A stretch of DNA of 64,000 bases. Source: Paeniglutamicibacter antarcticus. Its GTDB lineage: Bacteria; Actinomycetota; Actinomycetes; Actinomycetales; Micrococcaceae. The stretch covers positions 1 to 64,000 of the forward strand of contig NZ_CZJT01000080.1 in the NCBI RefSeq assembly GCF_900010755.1. Reading direction: 5' to 3'. The position numbers were made by a program, and so were the translations under genes. The notes beneath the pieces are model-generated. The model was not told the DNA's origin. It ran no database searches and was given only the letters and a program-made list of their open reading frames with translations. This document shows positions 9,126-16,605 of this stretch, one piece after another (position 1 is the first letter of the stretch; each line of letters opens with the position of its first letter).

Positions 9126-9258
9126 CCAGCGCCCTTGCGGGCGAATGGGCACTTTCCTTGCTTAAGGCGAGTTCCGGTGCGTTCACATGCACCGAAAACT
9201 CGCACCACCATGGATGCCGTGCACGGGGTCCATGTACATGACCAAGGGGAGACTGCCA

Positions 9259-9718
9259 GTGAGGCCCGGTTCGCGATACTTACGCGCACTTTTTCAGGGG
9301 CGATTGCCGCCGCCTTGGCCTTCGGGGCATTGCCGGCCGTTGCGCTTACACCGTTTGAGACCAATGCCAATCCGGAGACCGGCGCCGAAGGCTTCGTGCT
9401 GCCGCTGAAGGCAAAAAACCACCGAATGACCTCACCCATGGGTGGGCGTTGCATTCCAATGGTGGGCGGTTCCACCTTCCACTTGGGCCAGGACATGGGG
9501 CCAGCGACAACGAACCGATCTACGCCATCACCACTGGCAAGGTACGCTCCATCGTTCCGGGAACCGGCAGCAAATCGGGAATCATAGTCGTCACCCACAA
9601 TTTCAACGGTGCCGTCTACGAATTCGCCTACATGCACATACGGTTTCTGGGGACGTTTCTTCATGATCCGGTGGCGGTGCCGAAATCGGTTGTTGATTTC
9701 ATCAGGCTCCGCAAATGA
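9259..9718 (+). pseudogene. Broken M23 (LytM-type) peptidoglycan peptidase
   Basis: A Shine-Dalgarno AAGGGGAG precedes GTG 9259, but that frame soon leaves coding register. One missing base in the T5 run at 9290-9294 separates it from a good signal peptide (FSGAIAAALAFGALPAVAL). A second shift at the G4 run 9497-9500 (one extra base) separates the first zinc motif HLGQD from the continuing M23 strand DNEPIYAITTGKV. The reading then ends in YMHI and a non-homologous tail at 9718, so the second half of the M23 domain with its HxH motif is missing. The loss of the 3' end argues against simple sequencing error. Confidence 0.7.
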
Positions 9719-9970
9719 CATGATTTGTATTCCCTCATGACGCCCCAGAGGACTCTGCTGCACCCAGCTGCTGTCCATGCCCCCAAAGTTGACGTTGCCC
9801 CACCACAAACGTCTTTTCGACGTGGCATTCGTTACCGAAAGATCTTGAGCCTTTCTTGATTCTGGCCCCCATATCAACTCACAGATTTTTGTAAGAACCG
9901 GCTGAAGGGCCGTGCGAGTGGACGGGAGCTAGAGACTCTGCCTGCTGGATTTCCCGCCCCAACGCAGGAA

Positions 9971-11236
9971 TTATGCGGTTGTGTCTGAAGCGGGAGAAGC
10001 AGCGGGTCCTGGCTTGCCCGGCTCGGTGACTTCAACAAGTCCGGTCGGCTCGGCATCGGAAATTCCGTCTCCCGAAGATCCTGTCGGAGCATCCGGCTCT
10101 TGCAGGCCCTGATCCCTGCCAGACCAGACCTTGGCGAGGGACCAGCACACTGCGGTGAGTGGAACCGCGAGAACCGCGCCCACCAGTCCGCCGAGCACGG
10201 TTCCGGCCGCCAATCCAAGCAAGATCACCAAGGCATGCAGGTTCAAGGCGTGTGCCATGACCACCGGCTGCAGGAAGTTGCCCTCCAGCTGCTGAATCAG
10301 GATTACCGCACCGAGCACGATCAGTGCAACGACGGGGCCGTTGGTGACCAGCGCGACCAAGGTGGCAAGAACTCCGGCGAAGGTGGCACCCACCATCGGG
10401 ACGAATGAAGCCATGAACGTGATCACGCCCAGCGGAATGGCCAGCGGCACTTTGAGGACCAGCAAGGCAATGGTGATGCAGATGGCGTCAACCGCGGCGA
10501 TGGTGGAGGTTCCACGCATGTACCCGCCAAGGGTCTGCACGGCGCGATCGCCCGAAACCTGCCACTTGTGAAGTTGGTGTGCCGGCATCCAAGAAATGAA
10601 GAAAGCCCAGATCTTGTCCCCGTCCTTGAGGAAGAAGAACAAGATCACCAGCAACAACACCAAGCCGGTGAAGAAGTTGCCGGCCGCGGAGAGCCCATTC
10701 AATGCACCTGCGCCGAACTGGGAGCTGGTGAGGAATGAAGTCACCTGCTTGATGGCCTGGTCGATTTGATCCTGGGTGATCGTCCACGGAAGCTGGTTCA
10801 GCATGGATTGAAGCTTGTTGAAACCTTCGACGCCCTTATCAACCAGTGTCGGCCATTCGTTGGCCACCGAGTAAACCAGCAGGGTGCCGATCCCACCCAG
10901 GACCAGCAGGGAACCCAGGAATACAGTCCACGCGGCCAGCAATGTTGACATGAACTTGCGCAGCAAACGGACCACCGGCCATAGCGCGCAGGAAAGAATC
11001 AGGGCCAGAAGCACTGGCAGCGTGATCAGACTCAAGCGCAATAGGGCGTAGATGGCTGTGGCTGTCAGCACGATCACGACAAGTACTTGAACCGCACGAA
11101 TGGAGACGCGGCCCAACCCGTCGGTCCACAGGCCCGAGACCGTGAAATGAGGCGGCTCGGCGAGTGCGCCTGAGGTGACAGGTTGTTCACTCACTATCGC
11201 GCCCTGACCTTTTTTGCGATTGCGCTTTTCTGGCAT
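9971..11236 (-). CDS. AI-2E family transporter (PerM/YdiK type)
   Basis: The 421-residue protein has about eight membrane helices in the arrangement of the AI-2 exporter family (PF01594): two N-terminal pairs, a periplasmic helical stretch (PTLVDKGVEGFNKLQSML), the FFFLKDG motif and the PMVG/GNFLQP region before the last helices. Substrate in actinobacteria is unknown; the quorum-signal role should not be assumed. ATG 11236 is supported by AAGGAG eight nt upstream, although the frame stays open to 11353. The C-terminal 45 residues are acidic, Pro/Gly-rich and probably disordered. It is divergent from the VanY gene. Confidence 0.85.
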   Translation of the reverse strand: MPEKRNRKKGQGAIVSEQPVTSGALAEPPHFTVSGLWTDGLGRVSIRAVQVLVVIVLTATAIYALLRLSLITLPVLLALILSCALWPVVRLLRKFMSTLLAAWTVFLGSLLVLGGIGTLLVYSVANEWPTLVDKGVEGFNKLQSMLNQLPWTITQDQIDQAIKQVTSFLTSSQFGAGALNGLSAAGNFFTGLVLLLVILFFFLKDGDKIWAFFISWMPAHQLHKWQVSGDRAVQTLGGYMRGTSTIAAVDAICITIALLVLKVPLAIPLGVITFMASFVPMVGATFAGVLATLVALVTNGPVVALIVLGAVILIQQLEGNFLQPVVMAHALNLHALVILLGLAAGTVLGGLVGAVLAVPLTAVCWSLAKVWSGRDQGLQEPDAPTGSSGDGISDAEPTGLVEVTEPGKPGPAASPASDTTA

Positions 11237-11396
11237 CTGACAACTCCTTGCGTTGGACAACACCACCACTCTATGCAGTAACTTCCCTACTTTGCCGTTT
11301 CGCAATGCCATGCGGACAAGAACGTTAGGGTTGTATTCATTGAGAAAAGCCATAAATTCAACGCACTGAAATGCGACGAATTACCTAGGGGGACCC

Positions 11397-12656
11397 ATGA
11401 AGGAATACACCTACAGAATCTGTGCTGCACTCACAACGTTGGCGGTTGCAGGATCGCTGGCAGCTGTTCCTGTTTCTGCAGTTCAAGCAGCACCGTTAAC
11501 CTCAACGCATCAGCTGCAGGTGCAACAGCGTATTCCCGTGGCCAAAGCCATGGCTGTCAAACAGACAACCGCAAACCTCAATCTCCGTTCGGCCGCATCG
11601 ACCAAGGGCAAGATCCTTGTGGTGATCCCGAAAAACACCAAGGTGACGGTATCGACGGAACGATCCGGCTGGAGCCAAGTAGCCTATGCCGGTAAAACTG
11701 GCTGGGTTTCCAGCACCTACCTCCGTAACGCCCCTGCCTCGGTCAAGGTTGGAGGCCTGGGCAAGGCAACCGCCGCATTGAAGTTGCGCAAGAGCACGGA
11801 TACGAAATCGGCGGTGCTTGAAAGCGTCCCCAAAGCCGGAATTTTTAGGATTTTGAAGATCTCCAAGGGCTACAGCCAGATCACCCGACGAGGCAGAACC
11901 GGCTGGGTCCAGAGCTCCTACTTGGTGCCGTTGGCGGAGAAACCGGGCCGTGAAATTTTTATTGACGAAAAATACACGACGAACCGTGCTGGGCTCACCG
12001 ACAGGTACTGGACCAGTGTCTCCGGAGCGGATTTACATGAAAGCGTCAACGGCAAGAAGAGAATCAACGATATTCCCAAGAACTCGGTGGCATACCGAGA
12101 TCTGAAGAAAGAATGGACCGCTGGTTCAGTGAAGGGATGGGTGTTCGTTCGCACCCAGGGCATGAGCGGATGGATGAAGTCCAGCCAACTGAAGCGCAAA
12201 TCAACGGCGCCGACAAGGCCCCCGGGGTATTCGAAGAAAACCGTTCTGGCTCAACGCAACGGTGCCGTGCCGGAAAAGATGCTTGTTGCCATCGCATGGG
12301 ACCCGGAAAAGACGTTGATTGCGGGCCCCGCCCTGAATGACCTCAATCGTTTGAATGTAGCGTTCAAGAAGAAGTTCGGAAAGAACCTGGAAATCGATCT
12401 GGCATACCGCACACGGTCGACCCAAGACGCCTACTGGATCGAACTTGGGCAGTTCATTGCCGCGAAACCAGGCACCTCCAACCACGGGTGGGGAACTGCC
12501 GTTGATTTCCCTGAAACGTATAACTATTCATTCCGTGGAAAGTATTTCAAGTGGCTCAAAGCCAATTCCAAAAACTACAACTGGACCCATCGAAAGATTC
12601 TCGAAGAAGGGTCTCCCTACGCTGAAGCATGGCATTTTGAGTACTCGGGGCGCTGA
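11397..12656 (+). CDS. Secreted SH3b-VanY D-alanyl-D-alanine carboxypeptidase
   Basis: A signal peptide (about residues 1-32, AVQAA cleavage region) is followed by two clear SH3b repeats (about 55-110 and 122-177), a third degenerate one (about 195-270), and an M15 peptidase domain. The zinc motif SNHGWGTAVD (His...Asp) and the late EAWHFEY (Glu, His) are intact, with the substrate arginine in AYRTRS. The enzyme should trim peptidoglycan stem peptides outside the cell, anchored to the wall by the SH3 modules. AGGGGG precedes the ATG. Together with the SH3 protein and M23 remnant upstream it makes a wall-remodelling locus. Confidence 0.9.
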   Translation: MKEYTYRICAALTTLAVAGSLAAVPVSAVQAAPLTSTHQLQVQQRIPVAKAMAVKQTTANLNLRSAASTKGKILVVIPKNTKVTVSTERSGWSQVAYAGKTGWVSSTYLRNAPASVKVGGLGKATAALKLRKSTDTKSAVLESVPKAGIFRILKISKGYSQITRRGRTGWVQSSYLVPLAEKPGREIFIDEKYTTNRAGLTDRYWTSVSGADLHESVNGKKRINDIPKNSVAYRDLKKEWTAGSVKGWVFVRTQGMSGWMKSSQLKRKSTAPTRPPGYSKKTVLAQRNGAVPEKMLVAIAWDPEKTLIAGPALNDLNRLNVAFKKKFGKNLEIDLAYRTRSTQDAYWIELGQFIAAKPGTSNHGWGTAVDFPETYNYSFRGKYFKWLKANSKNYNWTHRKILEEGSPYAEAWHFEYSGR

Positions 12657-12737
12657 GGATCGTGAAACCAGTCATGAAATGCTTTGTGGGTTGCGTGAGT
12701 ACTGCCATTGGTACTGGTCAGGTCGTAAGCTGACGAT

Positions 12738-13100
12738 ATGAAGAAAATCGGTATGGTCGCCGCCGTGGGTGTCGCTTTGCTCTTGTCCGCTTGTTCATCC
12801 GGCGCCGCCGATAGCCCGAACCCGGTGGGAACCTGGGGTGCCACAGCAGCCAACAAACCGCAGCTTGTCTTGGAAGAGGGCGGAACCCTGCACGGAACCG
12901 ACGGATGCAACCGGCTGGTTGGAACGTGGGAAGAATCCGACGGGAAAATCACCTTCGGCCCGATGGCCGGAACCCGGATGTTCTGTGAGGGTGTGGACAC
13001 ATGGCTCGCGGATGCTACCTCCGCCAAGATAGTTTCGGGGTCCTTGGAATTACTTGACGCGAAAAATGCCGAGATTGGAACGCTGAAGCCAGGCGAGTAG
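12738..13100 (+). CDS. META domain (HslJ-like) lipoprotein
   Basis: The 120-residue product has a short lipoprotein signal with lipobox LSAC (Cys19), then a META domain with HGTDGCNRLVGTW and CEGVDTW. These are the same motifs as in the non-exported paralogue at 7531-7884, so the pair looks like an old duplication placed in two compartments. The two META genes flank the wall-enzyme locus. Function is unknown; heat-shock/antibiotic links of HslJ are only suggestive. Confidence 0.82.
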   Translation: MKKIGMVAAVGVALLLSACSSGAADSPNPVGTWGATAANKPQLVLEEGGTLHGTDGCNRLVGTWEESDGKITFGPMAGTRMFCEGVDTWLADATSAKIVSGSLELLDAKNAEIGTLKPGE

Positions 13101-13115
13101 TCTTTGGCGCACATG

Positions 13116-13153
13116 AATTTGGGGTCCGTGCCTGTTGGCACGGACCCCAAATT
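13116..13153. terminator. Bidirectional terminator
   Basis: The 17-bp perfect arms (13116-13132 and 13137-13153; AATTTGGGGTCCGTGCC) enclose a TGTT loop. The A/T-rich base of the stem makes it suitable for both converging genes, the META lipoprotein and the aldehyde dehydrogenase. Confidence 0.85.
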
Positions 13154-13169
13154 ATTTGTTGCTACGTGA

Positions 13170-14573
13170 TTACTCGGCTACGTAGAAGAGGCGCTTGTTG
13201 ACGAACTCTTCCATGCCCAGCGGGCCAAGCTCGCGGCCGAAGCCCGAACGCTTGACGCCGCCGAAAGGCATTTCCGCACCTTCGGCAGACGGGGCATTGA
13301 CGTTGGCCATGCCGCTTTCCAGGCCGGCAGCAACCTTGGCTGCACGTGCCGGGTCGGTGGAGAACACGGCGCCGCCCAGACCATACTGGGTGTCGTTGGC
13401 CAGTGCCAGCGCTTCCTCATCCGAGGACACCTTGTAGACAACCGCAACCGGGCCGAAGAGTTCTTCGTAGTAGGCGCGCATGTCCTTGGTGATGCCGGTG
13501 AGGATGGTCGGGGACAGGTAAGCACCCGGGCCCTCGTGCAGCACACCACCGGCGTGCAGGGTTGCACCCTTGTCGACGGCGTCCTGGACCTGTGCTGCGA
13601 GACCCTCGGCTGCGCCGCGGGTGGACAGCGGGGCGAAGGTGCCTTCGGCCTCTTCTGCCGGATCGCCCGGGACCAGACCGGTGGCCAGCTTGGTCAGTTC
13701 GCCGACGAATTCGTCAAAGATGTCTTCCATGACGATCATGCGCTTGTTGGAGTTGCAGGCCTGGCCGGTGTTCTCCATGCGGGTGCCCCACGCGATGGCT
13801 GCATCCTTCGAGAGATCGGCAGAGTCAAGGATCACGTACGGATCGGAGCCGCCGAGTTCCAGCACTGCCTTCTTCAGGTTGCGTCCTGCCTGCTCGCCGA
13901 TGATTGCGCCGGCACGTTCGGAACCGGTCAGCGAAACACCCTGGATGCGGGGATCGGCGATGATCGTGGAGATCTGCTCGTGCGAAGCGAAGACGTTGGT
14001 GTAAACGCCTGCCGGTACGCCTGCATCATCCATGATCTGCTGGATGGCCAGTGCCGAACGCGGGCAGGTCTCTGCATGCTTGAGCACGATGGTGTTGCCC
14101 AGGACAAGGTTCGGGGCCGCGAAGCGGGCCACCTGGTAGTACGGGTAGTTCCACGGCATGATGCCCAGCAATGGGCCGACCGGGAGACGCTCTATGACGG
14201 CCTTGCCGCCACCAATTGCCTTGATTTCCTGGTTGGCGGCCAGTGACGGTCCCTCGGACGCGAAGTAGCCGAAGATGTCCTTGCAGAATTCGGCTTCGCC
14301 GATGGATTCGGAGAGCGGCTTGCCCATTTCCTCGGTGATGATGGCGCCGAGTTCGTTGGCACGTTCTGCGAACAGCTCTCCAACGCGTGCAACGATCTTG
14401 GCGCGCTCATTGATGTCTACGTTCTTCCAGTCCCGGTAACCGGCTTCGGAAGCGGCGAGCGCGTCCTGGACCTGGGCGTCGGTTGCTGTGGCGAATTCTT
14501 CAACCACGGCACCGGTGGCGGGGTTGATAACTCGGTAGCCTGGGGCTGTCTGCGTCTGGGCGTTGGCGGTCAC
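13170..14573 (-). CDS. gabD: NAD(P)-dependent aldehyde dehydrogenase, succinate-semialdehyde dehydrogenase type
   Basis: The product (467 residues) is an ALDH-superfamily enzyme with PWNYP, the catalytic Cys in NTGQACNS, the general-base Glu in LELGGSDPYVIL, and the C-terminal FGGVKRSGFGRE. Best fit is the actinobacterial GabD1-like subgroup that oxidises succinate semialdehyde to succinate, although this group includes other short-chain aldehyde dehydrogenases. GTG 14573 is preferred over ATG 14579 because GAAGGAG lies 7 nt before the GTG but only 1 nt before the ATG. No GABA transaminase gene is adjacent, so the substrate remains inferred. Confidence 0.88.
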   Translation of the reverse strand: MTANAQTQTAPGYRVINPATGAVVEEFATATDAQVQDALAASEAGYRDWKNVDINERAKIVARVGELFAERANELGAIITEEMGKPLSESIGEAEFCKDIFGYFASEGPSLAANQEIKAIGGGKAVIERLPVGPLLGIMPWNYPYYQVARFAAPNLVLGNTIVLKHAETCPRSALAIQQIMDDAGVPAGVYTNVFASHEQISTIIADPRIQGVSLTGSERAGAIIGEQAGRNLKKAVLELGGSDPYVILDSADLSKDAAIAWGTRMENTGQACNSNKRMIVMEDIFDEFVGELTKLATGLVPGDPAEEAEGTFAPLSTRGAAEGLAAQVQDAVDKGATLHAGGVLHEGPGAYLSPTILTGITKDMRAYYEELFGPVAVVYKVSSDEEALALANDTQYGLGGAVFSTDPARAAKVAAGLESGMANVNAPSAEGAEMPFGGVKRSGFGRELGPLGMEEFVNKRLFYVAE

Positions 14574-14739
14574 TGCCATGCTCCTTCTGTAATCGCTGGG
14601 CGGCGGGGATCGATCCTGCGCGCCTCGTTTGGTTACATCATGTCGTGAAAACCACGATTTGTGAACCCCATCACGGGTTGCGTATGAGCATATCCGCGGT
14701 CAGCGAAATGGGCTACTTCGGTATTCGTTGCGAATCGCA

Positions 14740-14775
14740 CGAAACCCTACGAAAAACGCACTTCGTAGGGTTTCG
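14740..14775. terminator. Terminator downstream of aldo/keto reductase
   Basis: The perfect 14-bp arms CGAAACCCTACGAA (14740-14753) and TTCGTAGGGTTTCG (14762-14775) enclose an 8-nt loop, 18 nt past the minus-strand stop at 14793. Confidence 0.8.
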
Positions 14776-14792
14776 CGGAGTCCGCAGAAGGG

Positions 14793-15857
14793 TCAGCTGC
14801 TGGACGCATCGCGCCAGTGGTCGATACCGGCCTCGCCCTTGACGATCCTGTCGATCAAATCGAGTTCCTCCGTGGTGAACGAGGTGTTCTCCAGTGCCCC
14901 GAGGTTTTCATCCAGCTGTGCGGTGGAGGAAGCACCCATGAGTACCGAGGTCACCCCGCCCTCACGCAACAGCCAAGAGACTGCAAGCTGCGCCAACGAC
15001 TGCCCGCGTTCGGAAGCCACGCGGGCCAGGTTGCGGGCCTTGGCGAGGTTTTCCTCGGTCAGGTGCCCGGCCAGGGAATCGCGGCCGCCCGAAGGGATTG
15101 CGAATTCGTCGGTGAGGTACTTGTTGGTCAGCAGGCCCTGGGCCAGCGGCGTGAAGGCAATCGAGCCCATGCCGTTCTCTTCGAGCGTCTTGAGCAGTCC
15201 GTCCTCCACCCAACGGTTGAGCATCGAGTAGGACGGCTGGTGGATGACCAGCGGGGTGCCCATTTCCTTGGCGACGCGAGCGGCCTCGGCTGTGCGCTCG
15301 GGGGAGTAGGAGGAAATGCCGACGTACAGCGCCTTGCCCTGGCGCACCAAGGTGTCCAGCGCCCCGATGGTTTCTTCGATCGGGGTTCCCGGGTCCGGGC
15401 GGTGCGAGTAGAAGATATCGACGTAATCAAGGCCCATGCGGGCCAGCGACTCGTCCGCCGAGGCCATGATGTACTTACGCGATCCCAGGTTGCCGTACGG
15501 GCCCGGCCACATGTCCCAGCCGGCCTTCGAGGAGATGATCAGCTCATTCCGGTAGGCCTTGAAGTCCCCGCGCAACATGCGGCCGAAGTTTTCCTCTGCC
15601 GAACCGTAGGGCGGGCCGTAGTTGTTGGCCAGGTCAAAGTGGGTGATGCCGTGGTCAAAGGCGTGGCGCAAAACCTCGCGCTGGGTGTCGAACGGGCGGT
15701 TGTCGCCGAAGTTCCACCACAGGCCAAGGCTGATCGGGGGGAGGATCAGGCCAGAATTTCCAACACGGCGGTAGCCGGTGCTCGCATATCGATCGGCCGC
15801 TGCAACATAGGGGGCGTGGGTTTCGGGTACCGGGTCGTACCGGAGTTCTTCGGCCAT
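14793..15857 (-). CDS. Aldo/keto reductase (YghZ/Kv-beta-like, L-glyceraldehyde 3-phosphate reductase type)
   Basis: This 354-residue NADPH-dependent reductase has the AKR catalytic tetrad: Asp and Tyr in FDLANNYGPPYGSAEENFG, Lys in IISSKAGWDMWPGPYG, and His in DIFYSHRPDP. The long NYGPPYGSAEE..GPYGNLGSRKY pattern is that of the AKR14/YghZ group, which reduces methylglyoxal and L-glyceraldehyde 3-phosphate. ATG 15857 has AGGAGA seven nt upstream; earlier in-frame ATGs do not. Its 5' side holds the RNA element at 16028-16163, about 170 nt before the start, which could be a leader or an independent RNA. Confidence 0.88.
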   Translation of the reverse strand: MAEELRYDPVPETHAPYVAAADRYASTGYRRVGNSGLILPPISLGLWWNFGDNRPFDTQREVLRHAFDHGITHFDLANNYGPPYGSAEENFGRMLRGDFKAYRNELIISSKAGWDMWPGPYGNLGSRKYIMASADESLARMGLDYVDIFYSHRPDPGTPIEETIGALDTLVRQGKALYVGISSYSPERTAEAARVAKEMGTPLVIHQPSYSMLNRWVEDGLLKTLEENGMGSIAFTPLAQGLLTNKYLTDEFAIPSGGRDSLAGHLTEENLAKARNLARVASERGQSLAQLAVSWLLREGGVTSVLMGASSTAQLDENLGALENTSFTTEELDLIDRIVKGEAGIDHWRDASSS

Positions 15858-16027
15858 GGGACATCTCCTGCAGGTGATTGGTCGTGGAAGCGTGGGCACG
15901 TATGCCCTCGTCCATTGTTCTCCTACTTACCCGCAACGTCCACATCGGTGCGCCAAGTGTGTCTTGTCAACCGCCAAATGCGTGGAGTCCTTTGAATGTG
16001 GATTGCGCCGCCCGGCAACATCTTGGT

Positions 16028-16163
16028 TAAAAGTGAAGAACCGGTCGTGACGGCTAAGGAGGTGAAACTCCGCCGCGACCGGTTCTTCTAATCACTCGCA
16101 CCTTGAGAAGGTAGCTTCAGCATATTTAGCAAAGCTGGGTAGAGGCTGTGGATTTAGTGGTAG
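16028..16163 (-). ncRNA. Putative small RNA/leader element, copy 1 (promoter plus hairpin)
   Basis: On the minus strand this has a promoter-like block CTACC-N9-ACAGC-N8-AGCTT-N7-TATGCT (16163 down to 16119), then a predicted start near 16112. A mini-stem ACCTT-CTC-AAGGT follows, then the box GGTGCGAGTGAT and a 13-bp perfect stem GAAGAACCGGTCG (16076-16088 with 16035-16047), with a T-rich end (ACTTTT). Every block recurs with the same spacing at 16456-16593. A small reading frame GTG-ATT-AGA... of 13 codons behind AAGGTG is possible, but the peptide differs in the other copy. It may be an sRNA, or an attenuating leader of the aldo/keto reductase 170 nt downstream. Confidence 0.5.
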
Positions 16164-16174
16164 TAAGCGCAGAG

Positions 16175-16300
16175 CTAGTAGTTTGACGGCGGATCCGAAG
16201 CTGGGAACGATTCGTCTTCCCATTCTTCGACGAGGGCTTCATCGTGTGCGCTTGCGTGGTGTTCCTCTTCGTCGGCTTCGATTGCTGGTTCTTCACTCAT
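16175..16300 (-). CDS. Tiny acidic protein with DESFPASDPPSNY tail
   Basis: This 41-residue, strongly acidic protein starts at ATG 16300 with AGGAGC seven nt upstream. It ends in DESFPASDPPSNY, a C-terminal motif I know from many short uncharacterised bacterial proteins. No membrane segment or cysteine is present. It lies between two paralogous RNA elements (16028-16163 and 16456-16593). Function is unknown. The tail conservation and ribosome-binding site make it real despite its size. Confidence 0.7.
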   Translation of the reverse strand: MSEEPAIEADEEEHHASAHDEALVEEWEDESFPASDPPSNY

Positions 16301-16455
16301 CGCGCATGCTCCTAAATCCGTGGACAGAGGGGCCCCTTCACGTTGGAGGGTTCCGTTAAGCCCAGTCTGGTCTGAAACGGAAGCAAAGTCGAGAGGCCGG
16401 TCTTGAGTGCCGGCAAGGGCTGGAAACCAGCGGCACGGACGAAGAAAACGTCGGC

Positions 16456-16593
16456 TTAAAAGGTTGAGCACCGGTCGGAAGATTTGGGGGAATAAATCTT
16501 GATTCCAACCGGTGCTCTCATCACTCGCACCTTCATGAGGTACTTACGACTATAGGAAACCAAGCTATGCATAAGCTGTATAAGGCCCGGTAG
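16456..16593 (-). ncRNA. Putative small RNA/leader element, copy 2 (promoter plus hairpin)
   Basis: The minus strand carries CTACC-N9-ACAGC-N8-AGCTT-N7-TATAGT (16593 down to 16549), predicted start near 16542. Next come ACCT-CATGA-AGGT, the box GGTGCGAGTGAT, and a stem GAGCACCGGT (16508-16517 with 16466-16475) enclosing an inner stem AAGATTT/AAATCTT, then a T-rich tail (CAACCTTTT). It begins 13 nt past the thiolase stop and ends about 155 nt before the 41-codon gene. The stem sequence differs from copy 1 but pairing is kept. As in copy 1, a short frame (GTG-ATG-AGA, 22 codons) follows AAGGTG. Confidence 0.5.
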
Positions 16594-16605
16594 CCACGTG
16601 TGAAA

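Noticed and set aside
9122..9877. 251-codon minus-strand frame over the M23 remnant
   Set aside because: Antisense to recognisable M23 and signal-peptide sequence; the part beyond 9718 has no known domain, so neither a gene nor a transposon could be supported.
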